From: Sphingobium algorifonticola
GTDB taxonomy: Bacteria; Pseudomonadota; Alphaproteobacteria; Sphingomonadales; Sphingomonadaceae
Reading direction: 5' to 3'
NCBI RefSeq assembly: GCF_004005485.1
Contig: NZ_RZUL01000002.1
Coordinates: 558,001-622,000, forward strand
DNA length: 64,000 nucleotides
Shown: one piece after another, positions 15,224-24,015 of the stretch
How the letters are laid out: every line of letters starts with the position of its first letter
How positions within the stretch are numbered: position 1 is the first letter of the stretch
Made by a program: the position numbers and the translations under genes
Notes under the pieces: model-generated
What the model was told of the DNA's origin: nothing
Database searches by the model: none
The model's input: the letters and a program-made list of their open reading frames with translations, nothing else

Positions 15224-17977
15224 ATGGCAGACGAGAACCGGCGCGAGAATACCGACCGGCCGGATGCGGCACCGATGGAGGCAATGGCGGAAGCGCTGGC
15301 GCGGGGGCAGGCGCATGCGCCGTTTCTTGCGCGGCAGATGATCGCTTATCCGCGCCTTGTCGTCACGCTGCAACGGGGTGACGTGGATGCGGCGCTGAGC
15401 CAAGCACTTGCCGCAGGACAAGGCACGGACAGCGTGGCGCAAGGTCTGCGCCGGGTGCGGGGGGGCCTGGCACTGGTAACGGCGATTGCCGACCTTGCCG
15501 GTCTCTGGTCGCTCGATCGGGTCACGGCAGTCCTTTCTGATTTTGCCGACTTTGCGCTGGAATCCGCCATCGCGGCAGCCTTCGCGGAGCGGTATCCCGA
15601 TGCGCCCGTGCGCGGCCTGACGGTCGTGGCGCTCGGCAAGCATGGCAGTCGCGAACTCAATTACAGCTCGGACATCGACCCGATTGTGCTGTTCGATCCC
15701 GACACGCTGCCGCACAGCGCGCGCGAGGAACCGGTCGAGGCGGCCGTGCGCCTGACACGACGCATCTGCGACCTTCTGAGCGCACGGGATGCCGATGGCT
15801 ATGTGTTCCGGGTCGATCTGCGCCTGCGGCCGTCGCCGGAAGTCACCCCGGTTGCCTTGCCGGTCAATGCGGCGATCAGCTATTATGAATCGGTGGCGCT
15901 GGGCTGGGAACAGGCCGCGTTCATCCGCGCGCGCGTTGCGGCCGGGGACCGTGCGCTGGGAGACGGGTTTCTCAGCGCGATCCGTCCGTTTCTGTGGCGT
16001 CGCTCGCTTGATTTCGGGGCGATCGACGCCATCACCGACATTTCCCGCCGTATTCGCGATCATTATGCGCAGGGGCAGGCGTTCGGCCCGGGCTATGATC
16101 TGAAACGCGGGCGCGGTGGCATTCGCGAGGTCGAGTTCTTCGCGCAGGTGCATCAGCTGATTCACGGCGGGCGCGACCCGTCGCTGCGCCCCGGCGCAAC
16201 ACGGGCAGCCGTGCGCGCGCTGGGCGCGGCGGGTACGATCGCGCCGGAGGTCGCCGCGCATCTGGATGACGCCTATGTGCTGCTGAGGACCATCGAACAC
16301 CGGTTGCAGATGGTCGATGACCGGCAAACGCATGCGCTGCCACAGCAGCCTGCGGCGCTGGACAACGTGGCGCGGCTGCATGGCCTCGCCGACGGCGCGG
16401 CGTTGCTGGCCCTGCTGGGCCCGGCAGTGACTTGGGTCGGGAACAATTACGACCGGCTGGTGCGCGCGGACTCTGTGGAGCATCTGTCGCATGAGCCGGA
16501 CGGGCTGGCGGCGCAACTGATCGCAATGGGCTTTGGCGATGCGCAGGTGCCGCTGGCGCGCATCGCGCATTGGCGCGACGGATCGATTCGTGCCCTGCGC
16601 AGCCCGGCGGCACGGCAGGCGCTGGAGGATTTGCTGCCCGCATTGATGCGTGCGCTGGCACAGGCACCCGACCCGGCGACCGCGCTCAACCGGCTGGACG
16701 ACATGATCGGCCGCCTGCCGAGCGCCATCAACTTCTTCAAGCTGCTCGCCGCGCGCCCCGCGCTGGTGCAGCTGCTTGCCGAGATATTGAGCCATGCGCC
16801 GACATTGGCCGATGCGCTGGGTAAGCGCGCCGAACTGCTCGACGGGCTGATTGACGCCAGCGCCTTCGATCCGCCGCCCGCCGTGCCGGTGCTGATCGAC
16901 CAGATCGGCCGACTGGAACCGGGCGAGGATTACCAGACGTTGCTAGACCGGGTCCGCGCGCGGGTGGGCGACCGGCGCTTTGCGCTGGGCGCGCAGATCG
17001 TGCGGGGCACCGCGGATCCGCTCGACGTGGCGCAAGGCTATTCCCGCGTCGCCGAAGCGGCGATCGATGTCCTGACCCGCGCCACCGTCGCCGCCTTTGA
17101 AGAGGCGCATGGACGCGTGCCGGGCGGCGAACTGGTGATCCTGGCGCTCGGGCGGCTGGGCGGCGGGGCGCTGACTCATGCGTCCGACCTCGATCTCATC
17201 TATCTTTTCACCGGCGATTTCGCGGCGGAATCGGATGGTGCCAAACCGCTCGGCGCGACGCTGTATTTCAACCGTCTGGCCCAACGCGTCACCAATGCGC
17301 TGACGGTGCAGACCGGATCGGGGCCGCTCTACGACGTGGATACCCGTCTGCGGCCGTCCGGCGCGCAAGGTTTGCTCGCCGTCAGCTTCGACAGCTTCGC
17401 CCGCTATCAGCGCGAGGCCGCCTGGGCGTGGGAGCATCTCGCGCTGACCCGCGCACGGCCGGTGTTCGGATCGGCACCGGCGCGCACGGCGTTGCAGGCG
17501 ATCATCGCCGACACGCTGGCGATGCCGCGCGACATGCAGGCGCTGGCGCGCGCCGCGATCGGCATGCGCGGCGACATCGCAACGCACAAGCCGCCCGCGG
17601 GGCCGCTGGATGTCAAGCTGGTGCCCGGCGGTCTCGTCGATCTCGAGTTTCTGGTCCATGTCACCCAGTTTCTGACGCGCAGCGGCTTTGATCCGTCGAT
17701 CCGCGCGGCGCTCACGCAGTTGATCGCGGCTGGCCATCTGCCGGAGCCGCTGTTGCCCGCGCATGATCTCGTGACGCGCTTTCTGGTCGTCTCGCGCCTC
17801 GTTTCCCCGCGTTCGACCGAGCCGCCGGAAGCGACCCGTCCGCTGGTCGCCCGTGCCTGCGGCGTGGCGGACTGGCAGGCACTGCTTGCAAGCTACGCTG
17901 CGGCGCGGCAGGATATCAGCAACGGCTGGAACGCGCTGGTCGCGCGGTTCGCGGCAACCGACAGGGAAGGTGCATGA
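15224..17977 (+). CDS. glnE: bifunctional glutamine synthetase adenylyltransferase/deadenylase
   Basis: The 917-residue enzyme adenylylates and deadenylylates glutamine synthetase in response to PII and glutamine. Two nucleotidyltransferase halves are visible: the N-terminal one with VVALGKHGSRELNYSSDID (about 133-151) and the C-terminal one with ILALGRLGGGALTHASDLDL (about 638-657). Each is followed by a helical region with RGRGGIREVEFFAQ or VPGGLVDLEFLVH. Length is close to the family norm. Its stop overlaps the start of the peroxiredoxin gene (ATGA). The ATG at 15224 lies 51 bases from the divergent nepR paralogue. Confidence 0.95.
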   Translation: MADENRRENTDRPDAAPMEAMAEALARGQAHAPFLARQMIAYPRLVVTLQRGDVDAALSQALAAGQGTDSVAQGLRRVRGGLALVTAIADLAGLWSLDRVTAVLSDFADFALESAIAAAFAERYPDAPVRGLTVVALGKHGSRELNYSSDIDPIVLFDPDTLPHSAREEPVEAAVRLTRRICDLLSARDADGYVFRVDLRLRPSPEVTPVALPVNAAISYYESVALGWEQAAFIRARVAAGDRALGDGFLSAIRPFLWRRSLDFGAIDAITDISRRIRDHYAQGQAFGPGYDLKRGRGGIREVEFFAQVHQLIHGGRDPSLRPGATRAAVRALGAAGTIAPEVAAHLDDAYVLLRTIEHRLQMVDDRQTHALPQQPAALDNVARLHGLADGAALLALLGPAVTWVGNNYDRLVRADSVEHLSHEPDGLAAQLIAMGFGDAQVPLARIAHWRDGSIRALRSPAARQALEDLLPALMRALAQAPDPATALNRLDDMIGRLPSAINFFKLLAARPALVQLLAEILSHAPTLADALGKRAELLDGLIDASAFDPPPAVPVLIDQIGRLEPGEDYQTLLDRVRARVGDRRFALGAQIVRGTADPLDVAQGYSRVAEAAIDVLTRATVAAFEEAHGRVPGGELVILALGRLGGGALTHASDLDLIYLFTGDFAAESDGAKPLGATLYFNRLAQRVTNALTVQTGSGPLYDVDTRLRPSGAQGLLAVSFDSFARYQREAAWAWEHLALTRARPVFGSAPARTALQAIIADTLAMPRDMQALARAAIGMRGDIATHKPPAGPLDVKLVPGGLVDLEFLVHVTQFLTRSGFDPSIRAALTQLIAAGHLPEPLLPAHDLVTRFLVVSRLVSPRSTEPPEATRPLVARACGVADWQALLASYAAARQDISNGWNALVARFAATDREGA

Positions 17978-18438
17978 TGCTGAACGAAGGCGACACGATT
18001 CCGGCGGCGGCTCTGGAAGACAGCAGCGGCAAGCCTTTCACGCTGGCGGACTTCGGCGGTAAGCCGCTGGTCGTCTATTTCTATCCCAAGGCCGACACGC
18101 CCGGCTGCACCAGTGAAGCGCAGGCGTTTACGGCGCTGGCCGATGCTTTTGCGGCCGTCGGCGTGACGATTATCGGTGTTTCGAAGGACAAGCCCGCCAA
18201 GCTGAAGAAGTTTGCCGACAAATATGGTCTGAAGGTGCTGCTGGCCTCGGACGAACAAGGCGGCGTGTGCGAAGCGTTCGGCACATGGGTGGAAAAATCC
18301 ATGTATGGCCGCAGCTATATGGGCATCGAACGGGCGACCTTCCTGATCGGCCCGGACGGCACCATAATTCGCGTATGGCCCAAGGTGAAAGTGAAGGGCC
18401 ATGCTGAAGAGGTTTTGGCCGCGGTGCAGGCACTCTGA
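17974..18438 (+). CDS. bcp: Bcp/PrxQ-type peroxiredoxin
   Basis: The 154-residue thiol peroxidase has the family motif VVYFYPKADTPGCTSEAQAF with peroxidatic Cys45. Most Bcp proteins have a resolving Cys five residues on (CTxxxC), but here position 50 is Gln; the only other Cys is 99 (GGVCEAFG). It therefore either uses Cys99 or works as a one-Cys enzyme. The gene begins ATGATG within the glnE stop, so it is probably translated from the same message, linking peroxide detoxification with a nitrogen gene by position only. Confidence 0.92.
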   Translation: MMLNEGDTIPAAALEDSSGKPFTLADFGGKPLVVYFYPKADTPGCTSEAQAFTALADAFAAVGVTIIGVSKDKPAKLKKFADKYGLKVLLASDEQGGVCEAFGTWVEKSMYGRSYMGIERATFLIGPDGTIIRVWPKVKVKGHAEEVLAAVQAL

Positions 18439-18751
18439 CCTTATCGATGGGTTCGAATCACGGCAGTTCCCCGCCCGGTCAAGCGATCCGTCCTGACGAC
18501 GAGCCGATTGCCTGTCTGTGCGCGCCGTCACAGACGACGGCCGCAAATGGCCGATTTTCGCCATTTGTTCATCCACCGTTCAACGACTCAACGCATCGAC
18601 GGGCCGGTTGAACGCGGTTAACGGCGCGTTGGGTTGCTTAATGTGGCGCGATCGGCAGACAAGACTGCGGGGGCAGGTGATACTGCCAAAAAAACACAGG
18701 GTCTGAACGTCTCGCGGCTTTTTGCGGTGCGGCGGCAATATCGGGGTTCGC
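18439..18751. other. intergenic region before the M23 peptidase
   Basis: These 313 bases hold no plausible gene. The stretch 18590-18640 is rich in GGTTGAACG/CGGTTAACGG-like repeats that may bind a regulator, but no family motif is recognised. GGTTCGAATC at 18449 resembles a tRNA T loop, but no tRNA fold can be built around it. Confidence 0.4.
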
Positions 18752-19495
18752 ATGTCGCAACGTTACAAAGCCAACGACAAGACTAGCCGTTTGTTCCACA
18801 GTTTTTCCGCCTCCGCCGCAAAAGCCGCCTGCTTTGCAATGGCTGCTGCATTGTGCTGCGCCGCAGCGCCCGCACAAGCCGCGGATGAGGACGGCCCCTA
18901 TGCCGACGTGACCGAGGCCGACCTGGCCGCCACACAGGCACCCGTCGCGCAGAATGATGCGGGCTTCACGTCTCTGTTTTCGAGCTGGAAGAAGATGGAC
19001 AATGTTGCCCAGTCTTCGGTCTACATTCCTTCGGGTCGCCCGGTGGAAAAGCTCAGCCTCACCAGCAACTTCGGCATCCGCCATGATCCGTTCAACGGAT
19101 CGGCCCGCATGCACAAGGGCATTGATATTCCCGGTCCCGTCGGTACGCCGATTTATGCGACCGCCGACGGCATCGTCGCCCGCGCAGGCTGGGCCAGCGG
19201 CTATGGCAATCTTGTCGAAATCTCGCACGGCAACGGCATGGAAACGCGCTATGGCCACATGTCGAAGCTGGTCGTCGCACCCAACAGCCGGGTGCGCCGT
19301 GGCCAGATCATCGGTCTGATGGGATCGACCGGTCGCTCGACCGGCAGTCACCTGCATTATGAAGTGCGCGTCGCGGGCAATGCCATCAACCCGCTGCCCT
19401 TCGTCGCCAGTTCCGATTATCTCGTGGCGCTGAACAGCAAGCCGCCGGTCGCCATGGGCGGCCCGACGCCGGGACAGGAAAAGGCCGCCGACTGA
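18752..19495 (+). CDS. M23 family metallopeptidase, exported
   Basis: A 247-residue protein with a twin-charged N terminus and a signal sequence ending in AAPAQA. The LytM/peptidase M23 domain covers about residues 95-225: NFGIRHDPF, MHKGIDIPGPVGTPIYA (first zinc His and Asp), GHM and the second HxH in SHLHYEVR. All zinc ligands are present, so it is probably an active peptidoglycan endopeptidase rather than an EnvC/NlpD-like activator. The start at 18752 keeps the basic signal peptide N region; ten more residues are possible upstream. A strong terminator follows. Confidence 0.88.
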   Translation: MSQRYKANDKTSRLFHSFSASAAKAACFAMAAALCCAAAPAQAADEDGPYADVTEADLAATQAPVAQNDAGFTSLFSSWKKMDNVAQSSVYIPSGRPVEKLSLTSNFGIRHDPFNGSARMHKGIDIPGPVGTPIYATADGIVARAGWASGYGNLVEISHGNGMETRYGHMSKLVVAPNSRVRRGQIIGLMGSTGRSTGSHLHYEVRVAGNAINPLPFVASSDYLVALNSKPPVAMGGPTPGQEKAAD

Positions 19496-19527
19496 CCGGC
19501 GCTTTCCCGTCTGAAATCATCGCTTTT

Positions 19528-19565
19528 GCAGAAGGCCCGGCAGCACCGCTTGCCGGGCCTTCTGC
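19528..19565 (+). terminator. hairpin after the M23 peptidase gene
   Basis: A perfect 15-base inverted repeat (GCAGAAGGCCCGGCA, 19528-19542, with its complement at 19551-19565) and an 8-base loop lies 32 bases after the peptidase stop and just before erpA. The trailing T tract is weak. Confidence 0.7.
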
Positions 19566-19584
19566 TTGCGCCTATCTAAAGGCC

Positions 19585-19911
19585 ATGACCGAAATCGATT
19601 TGACCCCCTCGGCGGCGTCCCGCGTTGCCGCCATTGCACAACGCCAGGGCAAGGCGGCGATCCTGCGCCTTGCCGTGGAAGGGGGCGGCTGTTCCGGCTT
19701 TCAGTATCGCTTCGGTCTGGCGGATGCCGTCGATGCGGAGGATGTCGCCGTCGAGCGCGACGGCGTGACGCTCGTGGTCGATTCCGTAAGCCTGGACCTG
19801 GTGCGGGGCGCGGCGGTCGATTATGTCGAGGATCTGGGCGGCGCGGCCTTCAAGGTAACAAACCCCAATGCGACGGCGGGTTGCGGCTGCGGCTCCAGTT
19901 TCTCGGTGTGA
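19585..19911 (+). CDS. erpA: iron-sulfur cluster insertion protein, A-type (ErpA/HesB)
   Basis: The 108-residue carrier delivers Fe-S clusters to apo-enzymes. The three conserved cysteines are present: VEGGGCSGFQY (Cys about 36) and the C-terminal GCGCGSSF pair. Length and the N-terminal LTPSAASRV fit the A-type family; the exact subtype (ErpA, IscA or SufA) rests mainly on the isolated position, since no isc or suf genes are adjacent. An intergenic repeat of the A family follows. Confidence 0.88.
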   Translation: MTEIDLTPSAASRVAAIAQRQGKAAILRLAVEGGGCSGFQYRFGLADAVDAEDVAVERDGVTLVVDSVSLDLVRGAAVDYVEDLGGAAFKVTNPNATAGCGCGSSFSV

Positions 19912-19937
19912 TTTTCTAAGCGGATATTTCCTGATCC

Positions 19938-20040
19938 GTTCGCCCTGAGCTTGTCGAAGGGGCCCACTGAGCGTAGCGAAGTGCCTTCCCCCGGATCAAG
20001 TCCGGGGTCAGTTGAGAGCTTCGACAAGCTCGGCTCGAAC
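19938..20040. repeat. REP-like palindromic element, family A copy 1
   Basis: The left arm is GTTCGCCCTGAGCTTGTCGA and the right arm is its near complement (CTTCGACAAGCTCGGCTCGA). Between them sits a second small palindrome around CCCCGGATCAAGTCCGGGG. It fills the erpA-xthA gap. Related copies lie at 29091, 34396, 36611, 37876, 48184 and 61206. Confidence 0.85.
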
Positions 20041-20061
20041 GGTCTGGGGGAATCGCTTCCA

Positions 20062-20832
20062 ATGCGCATCGCCACATTCAACATTAACGGCATCAAGGCC
20101 CGCCTGCCGCGCCTGATCGAATGGCTTGAGGAAACGCAGCCCGACGTCGCCTGCCTCCAGGAAATCAAGACGTCTGACGAGACGTTCCCGGAAAAGGATA
20201 TCGCGGCGGCGGGCTATGGCGCAATCTGGCACGGGCAAAAGGGGTTCAACGGCGTCGCCATCCTTGCGCGCGGGCAGATGCCGGTCGAGATAGCGCGGGG
20301 GCTGGAAGGCGAGGCGGAGGACGAGCACAGCCGCTATCTGGAGGCCGATGTCGACGGTATCCGCGTCGCCAGCATCTACCTGCCCAACGGCAATCCGCAA
20401 CCGGGGCCGAAGTTCGACTACAAGCTGCGCTGGATGCACCGCCTGCGACTGCGCGCGGCGCAGATATGGGCGGAGGAAGTGCCCGCCGTGCTGGCCGGGG
20501 ACTATAACGTCATCCCGCAGGACCGCGACACCTTCTCGGTCAAGGCGATGGAGACCGATGCGCTGATGCAGCCCGAAAGCCGCGCCGCCTATCGCCGGTT
20601 GCTGGGCGACGGCTGGACGGATGCACTGGCCAGCCGCCATCCGCAGGGCGGGGTGTGGACCTATTGGGATTATCAGGCGAACAGCTGGCCCCGCGACGCA
20701 GGATTTCGCATCGACCATCTGCTGCTCAGCCCCGCCGCCGCCGACCGCCTGAAAGACGCGCAAGTGGACAAGGACCATCGCGGCCGGGAAAAGGCAAGCG
20801 ATCACGCGCCTGCGTGGGTGGAACTGGGGTAG
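20062..20832 (+). CDS. xthA: exodeoxyribonuclease III
   Basis: The 256-residue metal-dependent enzyme has the AP endonuclease fold: MRIATFNINGIKARLPRL, catalytic Glu in ACLQEIKTSDE, GFNGVAIL, the DYNVIP segment and the terminal SDHAPAWVEL. It repairs abasic sites and 3' blocked ends. The frame stays open upstream through the family A repeat, but the conserved N terminus begins at the ATG at 20062. Confidence 0.95.
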   Translation: MRIATFNINGIKARLPRLIEWLEETQPDVACLQEIKTSDETFPEKDIAAAGYGAIWHGQKGFNGVAILARGQMPVEIARGLEGEAEDEHSRYLEADVDGIRVASIYLPNGNPQPGPKFDYKLRWMHRLRLRAAQIWAEEVPAVLAGDYNVIPQDRDTFSVKAMETDALMQPESRAAYRRLLGDGWTDALASRHPQGGVWTYWDYQANSWPRDAGFRIDHLLLSPAAADRLKDAQVDKDHRGREKASDHAPAWVELG

Positions 20833-20915
20833 GGGCAGGAACGACATCTGTCGTTCCTGATTTTGCCGTCGACATCCCTGTGGGCTGTCAGTGCCCAGTC
20901 ATGTCCACATCCTGC

Positions 20916-21740
20916 TCAGAAGCGACGATGATCCTCGCCATCGATCAGGTCACAGCTTCCCCTGAACGCATAGGGGTCCAGGCCCCGGATCGAGATCTGA
21001 CCGCTGCGCCGATTGATGATGACCTCCGGCTTGTTCAGGCCATTCAGCCGGTACTTCGCGCGAATGACATCCGATCCCGTTTCGACATCGTACAGGTCCC
21101 ACCAGCTGTCGCTGCCGCGCGAATGGATGGGCGGCACGAGCTTTTTCGGCAGGCTGATCCTGCCTCCGCCATCCCAGAGCTGGATCATGACCGAAGCGTC
21201 GAACTGCTGCGCGGTCATTTCCGTCCGATTGCCATAGTCGTAGCGATTGCGTCGGCTGTTCCACGACCATCCATAAGTCGTCGCTACGCCCGGCCGCTGG
21301 CCATCGCCAAAGCAGACGAGACCGAGATCGACGGCATTCTGCCCGACGCGCAGCGGTCCACGTTCGTCGGCATAACTGGGCGATTCGCGGCCCGGGCCGG
21401 GGCGGGTAAAGCCCACGTCCGGCCGATTGCGTGACTCGTAGTCATCGCGCACAGGCGGCCTCTGATTGCAGTCAGGCGCGGGCGACGATGTAATGGAGGC
21501 GTAGCGTCCGTCCATCGTCGCAACAGTGACGCACTGACGGCTTCGCGCATTCCACCAATAGCTATACTTGCGATCATCGCCGGTCTGCGTCTTCACGAAG
21601 ACATAACCGCGCGCCTGGATCGCTGTCTCCGCCCCTGCAGCGCGTGCGCCGACAAGATCGCGGAGGTCGGCCGGCGTCTGTGCATGCGCAGAACCGGCAA
21701 TCATGGCGATAGCAGCGGCGCTAATGGTCAACATTCTCAT
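20916..21740 (-). CDS. exported protein of unknown function
   Basis: A 274-residue protein with a signal peptide (MRMLTISAAAIAMIAGSAHA). The first half contains YSYWWNARSRQCVTVATMDG, a short motif often seen in small exported sphingomonad proteins; the second half has a VMIQLWDGGGRISLPKKLVP segment followed by IRGLDPYAFRG. Few cysteines and no catalytic motif are recognisable. It could be a cell-envelope binding protein. The start was chosen because the signal peptide begins there; 25 more codons are open upstream. Confidence 0.6.
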   Translation of the reverse strand: MRMLTISAAAIAMIAGSAHAQTPADLRDLVGARAAGAETAIQARGYVFVKTQTGDDRKYSYWWNARSRQCVTVATMDGRYASITSSPAPDCNQRPPVRDDYESRNRPDVGFTRPGPGRESPSYADERGPLRVGQNAVDLGLVCFGDGQRPGVATTYGWSWNSRRNRYDYGNRTEMTAQQFDASVMIQLWDGGGRISLPKKLVPPIHSRGSDSWWDLYDVETGSDVIRAKYRLNGLNKPEVIINRRSGQISIRGLDPYAFRGSCDLIDGEDHRRF

Positions 21741-21822
21741 GGGCTTGCTCCCACTTGGCAATGGCGAACCACTACCATGAAAGCCTGGGCCAGCATAGGA
21801 TGCTTCTATCAGCAACGCATCG

Positions 21823-22491
21823 TCAAACGATCATGAGCGCGATCGCGACGAACATTATCGTTGCAAGGCATGTCGATACTAGCGCCTGTCCCAATCCGGC
21901 GACGAACGAAATGTGGAGCTTTCGGGAAAACCAGAGTGACTGAACGCTCAGATACCAGCCAATTGCGAAGATCACGACGATCGCGCCTGTGATGTGGCCG
22001 TCAGGGAGGGGGGCGGTCGTCAGTAGCGTACCAATGCCGATCAGGAGAGCGAACGGTGCTGCCGTGAAACATTGACCGTAAAATGGGCGGCGCAGATTTG
22101 GATGGGTGAGCCGGACGCTCTGTCGGCGAAGTAGCCGGACTGACATCATCAAGGGGAACAGGCTGAACAAGATCATGCGCAACGCAAGCAACGCAAGATC
22201 GGAATCCACCAATGCAGCCAGACCGTGACGGTCGGACAGAAGCGGATTTTGCCCCGCCACTGCCGCTTCGATGCCATGCGAAATCAGAAGCGTGAGGAAC
22301 AGAAACAAAGGCGGCCGGATTGCGTCATCATACTGATCTTCCGGCTTGTCGGAAACTTCACGATCTGCATAGGCCATCATCTTGAGGGGGCGGACCAGCG
22401 CGCGCCAGAGTGTCATGGGATAAAAGACGAGCCAGCCCATGACGGTATAGAGCGCCTCGTCGAGGGACTCGATGATCTTCATGAAATCCAT
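21823..22491 (-). CDS. polytopic membrane protein of unknown function
   Basis: A 222-residue protein with a short cytoplasmic opening and about five hydrophobic helices (from PLFLFLTLLISHG to the C-terminal VSTCLATIMFVAIALMIV). A loop with YADREVSDKPEDQYDDAIRP precedes the first helix. The layout recalls Yip1-domain permease-like proteins, but no diagnostic residue is visible. It sits beside the ceramide synthase candidate on the same strand, 228 bases downstream of it, with a family B repeat between. Confidence 0.6.
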   Translation of the reverse strand: MDFMKIIESLDEALYTVMGWLVFYPMTLWRALVRPLKMMAYADREVSDKPEDQYDDAIRPPLFLFLTLLISHGIEAAVAGQNPLLSDRHGLAALVDSDLALLALRMILFSLFPLMMSVRLLRRQSVRLTHPNLRRPFYGQCFTAAPFALLIGIGTLLTTAPLPDGHITGAIVVIFAIGWYLSVQSLWFSRKLHISFVAGLGQALVSTCLATIMFVAIALMIV

Positions 22492-22575
22492 AAAGACAAC
22501 GTCTCGATTTTTAGTGACGCTGTCGAGCCCCGGCATGACAGGTTACGGCGGAAGAAGCATGCCGCAAGTGACGAT

Positions 22576-22655
22576 TATCCCCTGCGAAGGCCGGGGTCCA
22601 GCGCCCCAAATTCTATACCATGCGGCCCTGAACCACCGCTTTCGCTGGGGAACAG
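22576..22655. repeat. palindromic element, family B copy 1
   Basis: Arms CCCCTGCGAAGGCCGGGGTCC and its imperfect complement (CGCTTTCGCTGGGGAACAG) frame about 35 variable bases in the gap between two minus-strand genes. Related copies lie at 40655, 44035 and, as a half, 52628. Confidence 0.75.
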
Positions 22656-22718
22656 CAACGTACTTGCCGGAACGCTATGGCTACCGCCGCACATCACATG
22701 CACGCCTCGCTGGCCCCC

Positions 22719-23876
22719 TCACAGCCCCTTTTCGTAAATCTGGTAGCTCTTGTTCGTAAACGCGTCGATCGCCTTGGTGATGGCGACCATCCCCTGATTG
22801 TCCTCCAGGATCCAGCCCATCTCGCCGCGGGTCGCGCCGTAATGTTTCACCGAATCGCGGCGGATGAACTCGATCATCATGAAGGCCAGCTGGCTCGCCA
22901 TGCGTGATGACTGGAGCTTCTGCACAACCCCCATCAGCGGCACCCGCATCGTCCGCACCTTCGGCTTGCGCAGCCACAGCAGCAGCTTGGCCCAGCCGAA
23001 GGGGAGGAGCGATCCGTTGAGGGGCTTGAGCGCCTCGTTGAGGTCCGGCAGGGTCATCATGAAGGCGACGGGTTCGCCGTCGACTTCGGCGATGCGGATG
23101 AGGTCTTCGTAGACGATCGGTTTCAGCTTCTTGCCGGTGAAGGCGACTTCGCTGTCGGTGATCGGCACGAAGCCCCAGTTCTTCCCCCAGGCGTCGTTCA
23201 GGATATGCAGGATGATCGCGGCGTCGCGGTCGAAATGTTTCTTGCTCACCTTGCGGATGACGATGCGCGGATTCTTCTCGCCCGACTCCACGATCCGCTG
23301 GATGAGCGGGGAAAAGCCCTTTTCGATATTGATTTCATAGCAATGGAGCAGCTTGGCGGGCGTGAAGCCCGCGTTTTCGATCCATGCCTGATAGGCGGGG
23401 CTGTTGTGCCCCATCATCACCGTAGGGGGATGATCGTGGCCGTGGACGAGCAGGCCCGGTTCCTCCCAGATGGAAAGCGAGATCGGCCCCAGCACGCGCG
23501 TCATCCCCTTGGCGCGCAGCCAGTCTTCGGCAGTAGCTATCAGCGCATGGGCCGTCGCCGCGTCGGTCGCCTCGAACAGGCCGAAATTGCCGGTGCCCGG
23601 ACCCATGCCCTGTTCCGGCGGCAGCTTGAGCGCCAGATGATCGATGTGCGCGGATATCCGCCCGACCACTTTGCCGCCGCGGCGGGCCAGGAAATATTGC
23701 GCCTCGCCATGTTCGAACCAGGGGTTCTTGCCCGGCGTGATGAGGCCGTAGACTTCGGACTTGAGCGGCGGCACCCAGGCCGGGTCGTTGGCATAGATCG
23801 TCCAGGGCAGATCGACGAAGGCCTTGCGGTCCGCCTTGCCGTTGACGGGAGAGATCACTACGTCGCTGTCTGCCAT
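22719..23876 (-). CDS. GNAT-fold acyltransferase, candidate bacterial ceramide synthase
   Basis: The 385-residue protein has an N-terminal GNAT-like half (ARRGGKVVGRISAHIDHLA, then TAHALIATAEDWLRAKGM and VLGPISLSIWEEPGLLVHG) and a long C-terminal half (LNDAWGKNWGFVPITDSEV, MMTLPDLNEALKPLNG). This resembles the large GNAT-type N-acyltransferase that makes ceramide in Caulobacter (bCerS), which is related to E. coli YghO. spt, acp and a cerR-like gene lie 9-12 kb away. The reaction would be N-acylation of the long-chain base. The family is clear, the ceramide role is inferred from family and neighbourhood. It is divergent from the desaturase gene. Confidence 0.72.
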   Translation of the reverse strand: MADSDVVISPVNGKADRKAFVDLPWTIYANDPAWVPPLKSEVYGLITPGKNPWFEHGEAQYFLARRGGKVVGRISAHIDHLALKLPPEQGMGPGTGNFGLFEATDAATAHALIATAEDWLRAKGMTRVLGPISLSIWEEPGLLVHGHDHPPTVMMGHNSPAYQAWIENAGFTPAKLLHCYEINIEKGFSPLIQRIVESGEKNPRIVIRKVSKKHFDRDAAIILHILNDAWGKNWGFVPITDSEVAFTGKKLKPIVYEDLIRIAEVDGEPVAFMMTLPDLNEALKPLNGSLLPFGWAKLLLWLRKPKVRTMRVPLMGVVQKLQSSRMASQLAFMMIEFIRRDSVKHYGATRGEMGWILEDNQGMVAITKAIDAFTNKSYQIYEKGL

Positions 23877-24015
23877 GATGCCGTTTTCGTGATGGAAAGA
23901 TAGGGCAGCAGTGCCGGGAGGGTGCGGGCACTGTCAAGCCGGTCAGGCGGGGGCAAGGGCGATTGTGCCATGGTGCTGCCACGAACTGCCCGCATTTGGC
24001 CGGTAGGAGAACTGC

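Noticed and set aside
18445-18465. GGTTCGAATC resembling a tRNA T loop
   Set aside because: No acceptor, D or anticodon stem can be paired around it, and the upstream part lies in the peroxiredoxin gene.
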